From assembly GCA_026724425.1 (NCBI GenBank), contig JAIUCV010000004.1, positions 4,040,001 through 4,104,000 on the forward strand: DNA of 64,000 nt, written 5' to 3'. This DNA comes from Erythrophleum ivorense (Eukaryota; Streptophyta; Magnoliopsida; Fabales; Fabaceae). This document shows, one piece after another, positions 34,034-46,112 of the stretch. The notes below the pieces were generated by a model. That model worked only from the letters and a program-made list of their open reading frames with translations. It did not search any database and was not told the DNA's origin. The stretch's first letter is position 1. Every line of letters starts with the position of its first letter. A program made the position numbers and the translations under genes.

Positions 34034-37000
34034 CAATGAACCTCTCTAAACATTCAAATTTATGCAAATGACTTTTCTACTGTTCGTTAATATGTTCTTT
34101 ACTAATGGGATATGACATGACAATGATAATAAACCCTTTAAATTTCATTTTTTTGTGCAAATAATTTTTTTAAATTTTGAATTTTGTGCAAATTACCTTC
34201 TAAATGTTAGGTTATATGTACATAAACCCCTAATATGTCATGCTTTAGTGGTGAAATAACAGACTAATGGTATGTGGGTTATTTGTACAAATCTAAAAAT
34301 TTAGAAGAGTTCATTATCAAGTTTTGAAAATTAAAAAGTTTATTTGTACATGACTTAAAATTTAGAGGAGTTATATGTAATTTAGCCTATTTTCAAATAA
34401 AATTTTCAACTAAAATTAAATTATAATTAATTTTTTTATATTTCCAAAAAAAATTAATACATGAAGGTTAGGAATTCCAAACATATCAACAAACACTTGG
34501 GAGGGAGAAATGACTCTCGGTTTGTTGGCGTGACACCTAATTTTTTTAAATTAAATTTTATCTGTGTCAACATATGGCTTATGAGACTAAGAACACTTGA
34601 ACTCTCCCAAAGCCATATTAGTTACTAATGCAAAGTCAGCCAAAATTTCATAAATGAATGACCGGACGGACATAAAGTCACATAGGTTTTTTTTTTTTTA
34701 AATAAAGCTCGAAGATTAATATACACATAACAGTCGGCTAATTATATATTAAAAAATTAGATGGATTCCATCTATAAAAAGTTATGGATTATTATAAATA
34801 TAAACGTATCATGTTAAATATATTTTTCAACAATATTAGTGTTTGACATGTTTACATGTATGTATTCATAATCAATTAAATTTATTAGAATTCTCGGAAA
34901 TATTAAAAAAATTACATTGTATAGCATTGAATTGAGACTTACTTTTAAAAATTAAGTGAAATTTATTAATTAAGTTGTGAACCTCATTTATTGTTTCTTC
35001 TTATTTCTGAATCTCTCTAGAATTTTGAAAGATTCAAATTCATATATATTTGAATAAGTGAGTATTGCAATGAAAAGCTCAACCTTTGAAATTTTTTATT
35101 TTTTGTTAGAGAGAGAGAGAGAGAGGACAATGCTCAACTTTTACGGTGTTAAAACTTTTTAATCTTTATAACAATATCTTCCAAATTTATGCGCCAGCTA
35201 CACGAGATATAGAAAAAAATTATTAATCAAGTTGTGAACTTCATTTATTGTTTCTTTTTTATTTCTGAATTTCTCTAGAATTTTGAAAGATTCAAATTCA
35301 TATATATTTGAATAAGTGAGTATTGCAATGAAAAGCTCAACCTTTAAATTTTTTTATTTTTTGTTGTAGAGAGAGAGAGAGGACAATGCTCAATCTTTTA
35401 CGGTGTTAACACTTTTTTAATTTTTATAACAATATCTTCCAAATTTATGCACGAGCTACAAGAGATATAGAAAAAATTTATTTATTAAATTTTTTTATGG
35501 ATCGCTTCATTGTGACTGCCCATTATAGCCATAACAAATTTTATTTAAAAAAAATTGCTTGCACGGAAGGCGCAGCAGCACATGGTTTTGGCGTCTGCAC
35601 AGCATATGGTAGAGAATCCAAAAACGTAATAATGAGCGCCTTAAATGGCTTCTCTCCAAAAAAAAAAAAAAAGAAACATTACAAAAAAGAAGTAAAATTA
35701 GACATCAACTTTATAGGTTGAAAGCATATATCGAAAAAAAAAAAGGAAAGAAACTTCAGTTAAGAACTTTAAATTTAAAAACAATTATTTTAGAAGAATT
35801 TGGTTATAATTTAAAAAAAAATCTAGTTGTAATTTTAAAAAAAATTAAGTTATAAAAAGTTGTAAAAAGATCCTTAATTGTCAATTTTATCAACTTAAGG
35901 TGCTTAATTAAAGTTTTCCTTTTATTATTAATCAAGTTAATATTTGAAGTTATTTTAAAAACTTAAAAGATAAAAAATTTTAATTGTGATGAGTTATTTC
36001 TAGAATAATAATGAATAAAAATTAAAAAAATGGGATAAATAGTAAAAAAGATTTATGAGTTTTATAATATAAAATATAATTTTTTTCACAATTAAAATTT
36101 TTTACTTTTATAATTATAATTTTTATTTTTGGTTAAAATTTTTGATATTTTGAACCTTTAAAATAATTTTAAAATTTAATAATTTTCATAATAAATCTTT
36201 TTAATTTACAATCTAAAATGTAATTTTCAAAAGCAAAAAATCGATTCATTTGTACGTTTCTTTTTCCTTTCCTTCCTTCTTTCTTTTCTCAAGTGTAAAA
36301 GACTGAAGATGGCTACGGTTATTTTTGTATCAAAAATATCTTCGAATAATTCTCCCTGACCTCTTAGCACTCGTTACCTGTACGAAATACATGATCACAT
36401 GTCTAATACGACTTTGCATCGTCGTTACTCGATTCTAATTTTGACAGGACAACATAAACTGAACACGTCAAATGCGAGCTTTTGGAGGATTTGGAGTCAA
36501 CTTTTTGTCAGTTGATCAACTGAGAGAGAGCGTGTCAACCGAAAAAAAAATTAATTTTTTATGGTCATTATTTTATAAGTAGATAATAAAAATAGGATAC
36601 GATTATTAAAACATGGCCTTTTTTAAAGTTTCAAATAAAGTCAAGTCTAAATAGAAAAAGGTTCTTCATGCACCAAATGATAGAAACAATACTATTCACG
36701 GCATGTTTGGTATCCGGTGAAAAACAAAAGAAAAAAGAGAAATTTTAATTTTATTATTTTAATTATTATTTAATATTATCTATCCATTATTATTTAATTA
36801 TTATCTAATCATTAAAAATAAAAATATTATAATAATTTTTTATTTACAAAATTATTATTATTTTTTTATTTTTATACCTAATTTTTAGTGTACCAAATGA
36901 TCGTGAGATTGAAAATATTTCCTGTAATTGATCATATACAATCTCAAATGAAATTAAATAATAATACAGAGTTTCAAAACAACTGGATTACAAGTCTATT

Positions 37001-37440
37001 TGATGATTGATAATGAAATAAAAATTTTATAAATAAATTGGAGTGAGTTAGGAACAAAACGAGCAAACAAAGTTTGAAACTAAAAAATATTTTGTAAATC
37101 AAGTTTTCGTGAGGTTTGTATATATCATTCTTTTTCGTCTTCTTTTTCCTTTTATAGCTTCTCCAGTGACTCATAACTATCTTCGCGTCTTTGGTTGCTT
37201 CATGGCCTTATCATAGCATTTGTGTTGTGTAACTGCTCCCCAAAGTTACTTGCATTAGGCTCTCATATCTCTTGATTTTTCACTATTCTGTTTCAGGATA
37301 TCAACTAGTAGAATTTGGTTATTCTTGGTTAATTGACTATCGTTTATAGTCAATATCAACTATAGTTTTTAGGTACTTACATCACCACTAATGGTTCCAA
37401 TGAATATAGGGCATACAAGTGACTCAAGTGTTATGGTTCA
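34034..37440. other. Non-coding region with duplicated blocks
   Basis: AT-rich, no gene. It holds the 257-bp tandem duplication (34963-35480). It also has three short blocks, near 34640-34690, 35560-35620 and 36290-36340, that recur in the same order near 43265-43310, 44420-44470 and 44555-44600. Confidence 0.5.
34963..35480. repeat. 257-bp tandem duplication
   Basis: Unit 1 (34963-35219) and unit 2 (35220 to about 35480) both run from 'ttattaat-aagttgtgaac' through a GA microsatellite to 'gagatatagaaaaaa'. They differ at a modest number of positions and in GA-run length (35107-35127 against 35370-35382). Confidence 0.9.
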
Positions 37441-37444
37441 ACAT

Positions 37445-38035
37445 ACTGCTAAAAGTTCTGAAATTAATATTTTTTTAAATCAGATCAACCCTTGAATCAA
37501 AATAAAAAATAATTCGTAGGTCAATGATAAATCATAATCAATTGAGTTCAAATTATTTTTTAAATATATAAAAAATTATAAATATATATTATATTTTATA
37601 ATTAAATTATATGTAAGAGAATATTTAAAATAAATATAAATATTTAATAATATAAAATTAGTTAAAGTATTTTGGTTATGAAAGTAAATCTATGTAAAAT
37701 GACTTTGGTGAGATCTATTAAATGTTATCAATCTCTATTACATAATTATGCCAAAATTCTGATTTAGTCAAACAAACCTATTATAGAATTGGTTTAGTGC
37801 TAAAACTAGTTGATTTTTATCAATTTTATTGATTTTTTTATTGGTTTGACTAATTCTTTTTTTTTTGGGTCCATTTTGAGGGTTGAACTAAAACTATTAC
37901 TAATTCATTGGTTTTATGAATTTGGTTTTTTAATCATTGTAAAAGACTGAATAAGTAAAAAACTAGAGATCTACGGCATTGCATGCAGTCGTAGAGTTGG
38001 GCAAACTAAAAAGCTTGATTGAACTAGGTGGATTT
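37445..38035. repeat. Direct repeat copy 1 (about 590 bp)
   Basis: Matches 40630-40720 and then 41453-42250 in the same orientation. Examples are 'gagaatatttaaaataaat', 'cattggttttatgaatt' and 'gttgggcaaactaaaaagc'. The second copy is interrupted by about 0.7 kb of unrelated sequence and by a CACTA-like MITE. No coding potential. Confidence 0.75.
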
Positions 38036-38403
38036 TGACAGCGAGAGGATAAAGAATGATGTGGGACGCAGAGCGGACAAAAATCTAGATCAAATTGATT
38101 GCCAAAAATTTAAGTGGAAGCACCCTGAATTTTAGAATTTCTTAACTTTTAAAATATTTTTATTTTAAGTTTTTTTAATTTAAAATATTTTCTTATTATT
38201 ATGCATTTTTTTCTTTTAAAATATTTTCCTGTTTTATGGCATTATTTTATTTTTTTAAATTAAAAATTATTTTTTTATTTATTAGAAGTTGACTAGGGTT
38301 TAATATTAAATTTCTTATAAATACATTATAATATTATTTGTGAATTATCTATTCATAAATTAATATTTCAAACTCAATTTTATTCTTTCTTGTGTGTTTT
38401 GTG

Positions 38404-40203
38404 GGGATTTTAACGACAATACGTACAAGAAAAAAATAAAAAACCTGAATGCTCCATCACAAAAACGTTTTTCCCAAATGCTTATTATTTAAAAAAAAAA
38501 AAAGAATCGCGGCATAGCACATGCCGCGACTCTTTAAATTTATTTACAATATTTTAATGGGTCGCGGCATTGCAATATATATTATATATAATTTGTTATA
38601 TTTGATATATTTAATTATTTAAATTATTTAGAATTATAATTAATTTAAATTTTATAAAAAATATATTTTTGTAATATAATTAAAAATTTTAATAATATTA
38701 TGATAAATATATATTTTATAAATAATTATATAATTTTGTAATTAAATTAAATATTTATTATAATATTATTAAAAAATTATATGCTTATTATATTTTAAAT
38801 AAGAAAAATTAATAGTAAAAAAATGATCAATAAGTTTAATCTTATCCAAATACTTAAAAAAATTTGACACAAAGATAATTCAACGAAAAGAAAATTATTC
38901 CAAAATTATCTAGTTAATTATATTTTCTCTAACATTTTATTATTTTTATTTTTATATAAAGGTGGTTTATTAAAAGACTTGGCCAATCCCTAAAAATTAA
39001 AAGAAATTCCTAATATAAGAAAAGAAGTTAGAGTTTTGTATGAGATTTATTAGAGTAAGAAGACTAGAAACTAAAAGAAAATGAAGAATAATACTGTGTA
39101 TTTAAAAAAGACTAAAAGAAATTATGAGTAATATATAATTTTAAAATATAATTTTTTTGTAATATTTATATTTTTAGTAAAAAAAAATTAATCAAGCCCC
39201 TCCCTTACCAATTTTTCTCTTTTTTCCTTTTTTCTTAATCAACAAAGAGAGTTGGAAAGTTTAAAGAAAATAATATCTTTTATTATTAATGATATTATTA
39301 TTATTATTATTATTATTATAAAAATAAAAGTGCATGTTTTTAAAATTTTATTTTTATTTTTAAAAGTAATAAATAAAATTTTTAACATTTTAATATTGTA
39401 TAATCAAGCTTGTAATTATTTTTTTCAAAAACAAAATACATCTATAAGAAAAAATACTAAGATTTATTTTTGAAAGTTATTAAAATTAAAGAAATTTATA
39501 TACAAGCATTGTGAATCTTATCTTCTTATTCTAATAAATCTGATACAAAACTCCAACTTTTTTCTTATATTAGGAATTTCTTTTAATTTTTAGGAATTGG
39601 CCAAGTCCTTTAATAAACCACCTTTACATAAAAATAAAAATAATAAAATGTTTGAGAAAATATAATTAACTAGATAATTTTAGAATAATTTTTTTTTCAT
39701 TGAATTATCTTTGTGTAAAATTTTTTTAAGTATTTGGATAAGATTAAACTTATTGATCATTTTTTTTACTATTAATTTTTGTTATTTAAAATATAATAAG
39801 CATATAATTTTTTAATAATATTATAATAAATATTTAATTTAATTACAAAATTATATAATTATTTATAAAATATATATATTTATCATAATATTATTAAAAT
39901 TTTTAATTATATTACAAAAATATATTGTTTATAAAATTTAAATTAATTATAATTCTAAATAATTAAATATATCAAATATAACAAATTATATATTATATAT
40001 ATATATTTATATATATATATATGGGTCGCGGCATTGCAAATGCCGCAACCCATTAAAATATTGTAAATAAATTTAAAGAGTCGCGGCATGTGCTATGCCG
40101 CGATTCTTTTTTTTTTTTTTAAAATAATAAACATTTGAAAAAAATATTTTTGTGGTGGACTATTCAGAAATTTTTTTTTTTAACGTATTATCGTTAAAAT
40201 CTC
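38404..40203. mobile_element. Long-TIR Mutator-like element, 1.8 kb, with 10-bp target-site duplication
   Basis: The left arm (38404 to about 39070) and right arm (about 39510 to 40203) are inverted copies of more than 650 bp, starting GGGATTTTAACG on one side and GAGATTTTAACG on the other. The flanks are GTGTTTTGTG (38394-38403) and GTGTTTTATG (40204-40213), 9 of 10 identical, fitting the 9-11 bp duplications of Mutator elements. Each arm carries GC-rich hairpins: GCGGCATAGCACATGCCGC on the left and a mirrored pair on the right (40023-40052 and 40081-40106). The 440-bp centre is AT-rich and has no transposase, so the element is non-autonomous. Confidence 0.85.
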
Positions 40204-40629
40204 GTGTTTTATGTTTTAGAAGGTGTCTTGTCATTTTTACACGTGCCTTGCTACATTAATTGGAATCAACGCTTGTCTTTTCACTCATTTTTATAGCCAG
40301 AGATTCAGTGATAATAATAAGTGGTAGTCTTCGTGATGGTGATAAAGAGACAGTCAATGGTACTTGATCACAGAAGAGTGTTGCAAAATTTGGAGCAATG
40401 AATGGACTTGCGATTTAAGCGCTTAGAGAGGCATATTGCGGATTCTAGTTGGTGGTTGTGGTGTACTTTAGGCTTTTCGCTAATTTTTCATTTGAGCAAT
40501 CGATTTTCACTTTTTTTAGGGTGAATAAGAAATTAGAGGACCCAATAAAAAAAGGTACATGTAAAGAAAGAAGACAAAACATAGTATATGACATGATGAA
40601 GAGAAAAAAACAAGAAAATAAAAGCTTAA

Positions 40630-42250
40630 TGCTAAAAGTTTCAAAAATTAATATTTTCAAAATTTGTTCAACGATTGAATTAAAATAAAAAAAATTATAA
40701 TTCAATAATAAATTGCATTAAAAAGGTCATAATTACTACTAGAAACATCATACTTAGGGTTTAATTATCTTAATTAGTGTTCTTATCTAAACAAAAACTT
40801 AATTTAATATAGGATTAAATAAAAATATAGAAAAATTTAAATCTTTAATTACATTCTCAAGCTATTCCATGTGCTTTGACATAATTTAATTTACTCATAT
40901 AATTCATTTTTCACTTAACTCACTTATCGAGTTCCTAAAAGTGTAAGAAACCTTATTTAACTTAGACTTTGATTCCTTAAGCATACTCAAAGGCACCTTA
41001 AAAGAGTGGCAAAATGCATGAAAAGACCAAGCAAGATGATGCATAAAAGCTTACTTTTAACAGAACCCAAGATTACATCATCGATCATATTTACATTACA
41101 TTTACAACCTATCACAAAATTCATAGGGATCTAACATCAAAACAGCAACACAGCACAACTAGTACATATAAGGTCAATTTTCAACTTGCTTTTGTTTATC
41201 CTTTCCAGAGCTATCACACGAAAAATGGCAACCCACAATGGGGAAAGATAATAATCATAATAGGTATTTTATCTTTCCAAACATATTTAGCATATCAAAT
41301 AAATAATTTCTGAACTAGAATAGAACATAATAGCAATGTTAATAAAATCCATGTTCTATTTAATTACACATAAAATAGGATTATTAGCCAATAAACCAAA
41401 GGAAGAGTAACCTTTATCTCAACCCAAAATCAATCATCATAAAACTACTGTGTTCAAATTACTTTTTTAAATATATAAAAAATATAAATATATATTAAAT
41501 ATATAATTAAATAAATATGTATGTAAGAGAATATTTAAAATAAATATAAATATTTAATAATATAAAATTAGTTAAAACATTTTGTATATAATAATAAATC
41601 TATATAAAATAAGTTAAGTGGAGTCCATTAAATGTGATAAATTTTTACCATATAATACCAAAATTTTGATTTGGACCAAAAAGACAATTATTACAGAATT
41701 GATTCAGTGTTAAAATTATGAGTTTTTACCAATTTTATCTATTTTTTATTGATTTGGGATTCTTAACCATTTTTTTTTTCATTTTAAAGGTTGAATAGAC
41801 TAAAATTATTTCTAGTTCATTGGTTTTATGAATTCCATTTTTTAATCATTGTACAAAGTTAAATAAGCAAAAGTAGAGACCCACACACTACCCAAAAAAA
41901 AAAAAGGCCGTAGCCTCGGTTTAAATCGCTGCTAAAGGGTTTAGCTGTTATTCCACAAATTATAATAAAACCATCCATAGCGACTGGTCTAATTATCGCA
42001 AAAACTAGGTTGAAACTGCAGTTAAACCAATGACAATTTAACTATAATTAATCAAACTACAATTAAATCAATAGTTTGTCAAATTGCAGTTAAACCAATG
42101 GTTTAATTGTAGTTACATGAAAATTATCATAGTTAATTGGTCTTATGAATTCAGTATTTTAATCATTATTGAAAATGAAATAAGTCAAAAACTGGGGACC
42201 CGCAATACATTAGTTGGGCAAACTAAAAAGCTTGATCGAACCAAAATGTT
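40630..42250. repeat. Direct repeat copy 2, interrupted
   Basis: Counterpart of 37445-38035. The first 90 bp or so match at 40630-40720. The rest matches at 41453-41882 and, after the MITE, at about 42130-42250. The piece around 41821-41882 is itself repeated at 42137-42202. Confidence 0.7.
41886..42114. mobile_element. CACTA-like MITE (229 bp)
   Basis: Begins CACTACCCAAAAAA and ends TTGTAGTT, close to the CACTAC...GTAGTG termini of CACTA elements. Both sides carry ACA (41883-41885, 42115-42117), the expected 3-bp target-site duplication. The inside repeats 'aaattgcagttaaaccaat' type words. No coding capacity. Confidence 0.65.
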
Positions 42251-45200
42251 TGGTGGGATAAAAACTTGGAAGAAAGGAAAGCAAGGCATTGCAAATGACC
42301 AAAATGCCCCTTAGAAAATGAAATAATTTAAAAAACAAAAGTATTTTTTTATGGCTTTTTATCATTTGAAGAACCAAAACCCAGGCATTTGTCTTCTTCC
42401 TCATGCTTTCTCTGCACCTTTGAGGCTTGGCAACAACAAGATCATCCTCATCCTCCAAATTGGTGAAAGCAGCGATCTAGGCTGACTAGATGACCTTTGG
42501 CTGTCTCTTGTCTTTGGTTTAGGGTACTTTAACCTGTGAGTGAACGTCATTGTTGAGATAGACTTATGACAACCACGAGCTAAGGTAGAGGCTATGACCA
42601 CTAATAGTTGAGTGACAAGTCTAGACCCTTTCTCTCTCCTTTTTTGTGACACTGAAGCACCCCAATTTTGGATTTGAAAAGGACATGACAGCAGGGTGTT
42701 CTCTAATAAAGAAAATAAAGGGCGAAATGGACATTCAGTATTTTGGCTTCAAATCTATCTTCCATAAGCATGCTATGATGGAGGGAGGCAATTTTAGACC
42801 TCCATTCCAAATGAACTTAGAACTCTATCAACCAAACAGGGTAAAGTTTTTCTGTTTATCTTACATTTTCTTAATCAATCAGGTGGTAATAAAAAGGTTA
42901 GAGCTAAGTGTGTTAGTTGACCACCATTTAAAACATTTATTCTGATAAACTTTTTTCTATTTGTTATATATAGATACATTATATTTCATTAAAAAAAAAA
43001 AAAACTGATACATTATATTGACTAAGCTTTTTTCTGATCATAGTGTAACCCTAGGATACGTATCAAACATCTGGGGGCTAATTGTTAGCCATTCTTGCTA
43101 GACGGGTGACGTAGAAAGTCCCAATAATGTAGAAATAATGGACGCTTCGATAAGACGGAAAACGTACAAAATGCCCCGCAATGTGCTAATGGACTTTTCA
43201 CTAAAGATGCAGAAGATAGGACTCAAGATACACATTATATTATCTTGTTTATTTTGGCCAGTTCATAAATGAATAACATGACGGACAGAAAAAAGGTCCC
43301 ACATAATCGATAAAGTTAGTTGGCTTGGTTTAAATTTTTATTTTTTAAAAATAAATCTTAACATTAATTAATAGTTGCACGCATAAATGACAAAAAAAAA
43401 TCAATAAATAAGTTGTGATTCGGATCTATTTGATTCTTCAAACTGGTTTGTAAAAAAATAATAAAATATACCCAAAATTAGAAAAAAACATTAGTTTTGA
43501 TCTTTTAGTTTGAATCAGAATTTTTATATTATAAAAAAGATTTATGATATTTAATAAATTATTTCAGATCACTTTCATTCATATATATATAATGTCATAA
43601 GTAAAATATGTTAACTAATTTGTATAACTATTTATATTTATTATAAATATTATTTTACAATATATGTATTAAATTATTTATAAAATATTATATATCTATT
43701 TTATGATATACATTTAACAAATGATTTCACTTCAATCAAATTATTAAACTATCAACGGCTTCTTGTTTCACTTAAATAACCTGTTCAAAAGATTAGTTAC
43801 ATGCAATAGTCCACAAAATCTTATAAAAAATTATGAATTAAAATATTTATGAATATAGAGATAATATGTTTAACAATTTTTTTTAGCCAAATTCATTTTT
43901 TACATATCTATTTGCATATTTTTCATAATTCACTTAATTTACATCGCGAGAAAGAGTTCATTACGCAAATGAAAACAAGGTATAGGAAATTCTAAAGTTA
44001 ATAATTTAAATATTACCGTTACCTTTACAACTTTTCCATGTAACGTCCGTGATGACTGGCCCACAACCGTAATAAAATAAAAAAAATTATATTTAAGTAT
44101 TTAAATTATATAAAATTTATAACAAAAAATTTTAAAAATTAAAAATACTATTAAAGACTATTATTATTATTACAGAATTTATTATTAATTTTAAAAAATT
44201 TATTATTAGATGTAAAAAAAATTTAAAATTTTTTAAAATCTAATAATAAATTTTTTGAAACTAATAATTTTTTTAAAAAAATTTGATGATAATTATAATT
44301 ATTAAAAATAATTTTAATTTTTAAAATTTTTTATTATAAACTTTATATGATTGGGTGTTTGAATACAATTTTTTTTAATAAATTTTTGAAGAAGAAAAAG
44401 TGGTTTTGGAGTTTGATGCAAAACGCAGCGGCACATGGTTTTAGTGTCTGCGCTGCGACAGGTAAACAGTGTATGGTATAGATGAGCATGAGAGCCTCCA
44501 AAAAAGTCCCCATTCATTTGATTGACTTTTGCTCCCCTTTTCCATCTGAAAGTGTAGACTGAACTCAAGATGAAGACGGTTATGGCTTCTAAGCGGTGGC
44601 GGTAGTGTGTTTCAGCCGCTATTCTATCAGTAGCAGTACCATCTATCATTTATATCGGGATTAGGGAATTCACAGAGACATGCTTTGCAAACAGACTCAA
44701 AATTTGACATCGTTTAAATTCGAACGAATAAAAATACACCTAACTACAATATATATTCGTTTTTATCGTTATAGGCCAACCTCCCATGCTTCAGACTCTT
44801 GATAAACACAACTAGGACAATTTTCTTTTGATTCTCCAAATTTCTGTGCTATGTCTTTTATGACAGTCTGCTGTATAAGTTGTGTGCTGGCACTATAGGA
44901 AAAAAATAAATATGGCGGTTAATTACATTGTCATTTGGAAGCGACGAGATGGAGAGTTTGGATCTTTTCTAATTTTTTAATAATTTTAAAGAAAAATAAA
45001 TTTAGAACGTGCGGACTCATTTGAATGATGAGACTCCTATTTAAATGTATAGAATTTATTTAAATTATGGATTCATATATTTTATATTTATCTGTCTTTA
45101 AAATTGACAAGAAATGAAAAGAATGAAAGGGAAAGTATCAAATCTCAACATGGGGAGTGTGAGAAATTTGTAGATGAAGATGGGAGAGCTTGCGGTTTTT

Positions 45201-46112
45201 TAAAGAAGTTTTTTCTTTTTTTTCAATTGGCCAGTGATTTCAAAAGTTAAACGCTGGATTTGGACCTTTTTTTCTTTAATTAATAAAGGCTGTCATTAAA
45301 AAAATTTCTGAAAAATAAATTTTCTTGTGTTTACTTTGTTAGAAAAAGTTTCACTCATTTAACTTAATTACTTCACTTTTCTAAGAATTTCTTTTTAAAG
45401 TAAAGAATCTATTTTTACTTTTACTCAATTCTATGTCAACTGTCAAGGGGTAATATTATTATTATATATATAAAAACCCGCAGTTCGTATTGTTCATTAT
45501 GCACTGTTTCACACCGTTATATTAGTGGTATTATTTATGTATTGCTTATTTATTGTTCATATATTGTTTTGTCTTTTTCTTTCTGCGGGGTTTACATTTT
45601 TTTTTCTGTAGGGCCCACAATAACATTTCTAAATCCCCCACATCTTGTAGGGTTACGTACTAGTTATCATTAAAACCCATTAGCCCATACTAAATATTTT
45701 ACAGAAAACTATTTTAATAAACCAAACAGTAAATTTTTTTTAACATTCTACGAAACAAAGAGAGCCTAATTAAAAAATCAATAGATAAAAAATTGCCTTT
45801 ATGACATTTATTTTGAAATAGTTAACAAATTGCTGTTATAATTTAATCCATTTAGCGTCGGTTTTGGTTGGTTGTTGTTCAGCACTTTTTTCCTTTTAAT
45901 GAGAAGCGAAGGAGTCTAGATTCTGTTAAGGAATAAATTGAAGCTGTCAATTTAAGAAAGAGAAAAGGGCAGAGTAAGTGGAAAGGAAGAGAATAGATTT
46001 TATATAAATTTCACTCATTTGTATCATTTTTTTTTTCAAAACTATACACACTGCAATCCTACAAAAGATTTATTTACCAATCAAATAAGTTATTTTCTTT
46101 CTCTTGTGGTAG
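42251..46112. other. Non-coding region upstream of the carboxypeptidase fragment
   Basis: No recognisable gene, and no 5' exons of a serine carboxypeptidase (signal peptide, GGPGCS-type oxyanion motif) could be found here. The blocks at 43265-43310, 44420-44470 and 44555-44600 resemble 34640-34690, 35560-35620 and 36290-36340. Short frames such as 42646-42945 have no support. Confidence 0.5.

Noticed and set aside
39252..39473. Frame in the centre of the long-TIR element as a transposase
   Set aside because: It is poly-Ile/Lys from an ATT microsatellite and AT-rich sequence; no DDE motif or zinc finger.
42390..42945. Three overlapping frames near 42.4-42.9 kb as a gene
   Set aside because: Basic, low-information sequences without domain resemblance; no splice structure or conserved motif seen.
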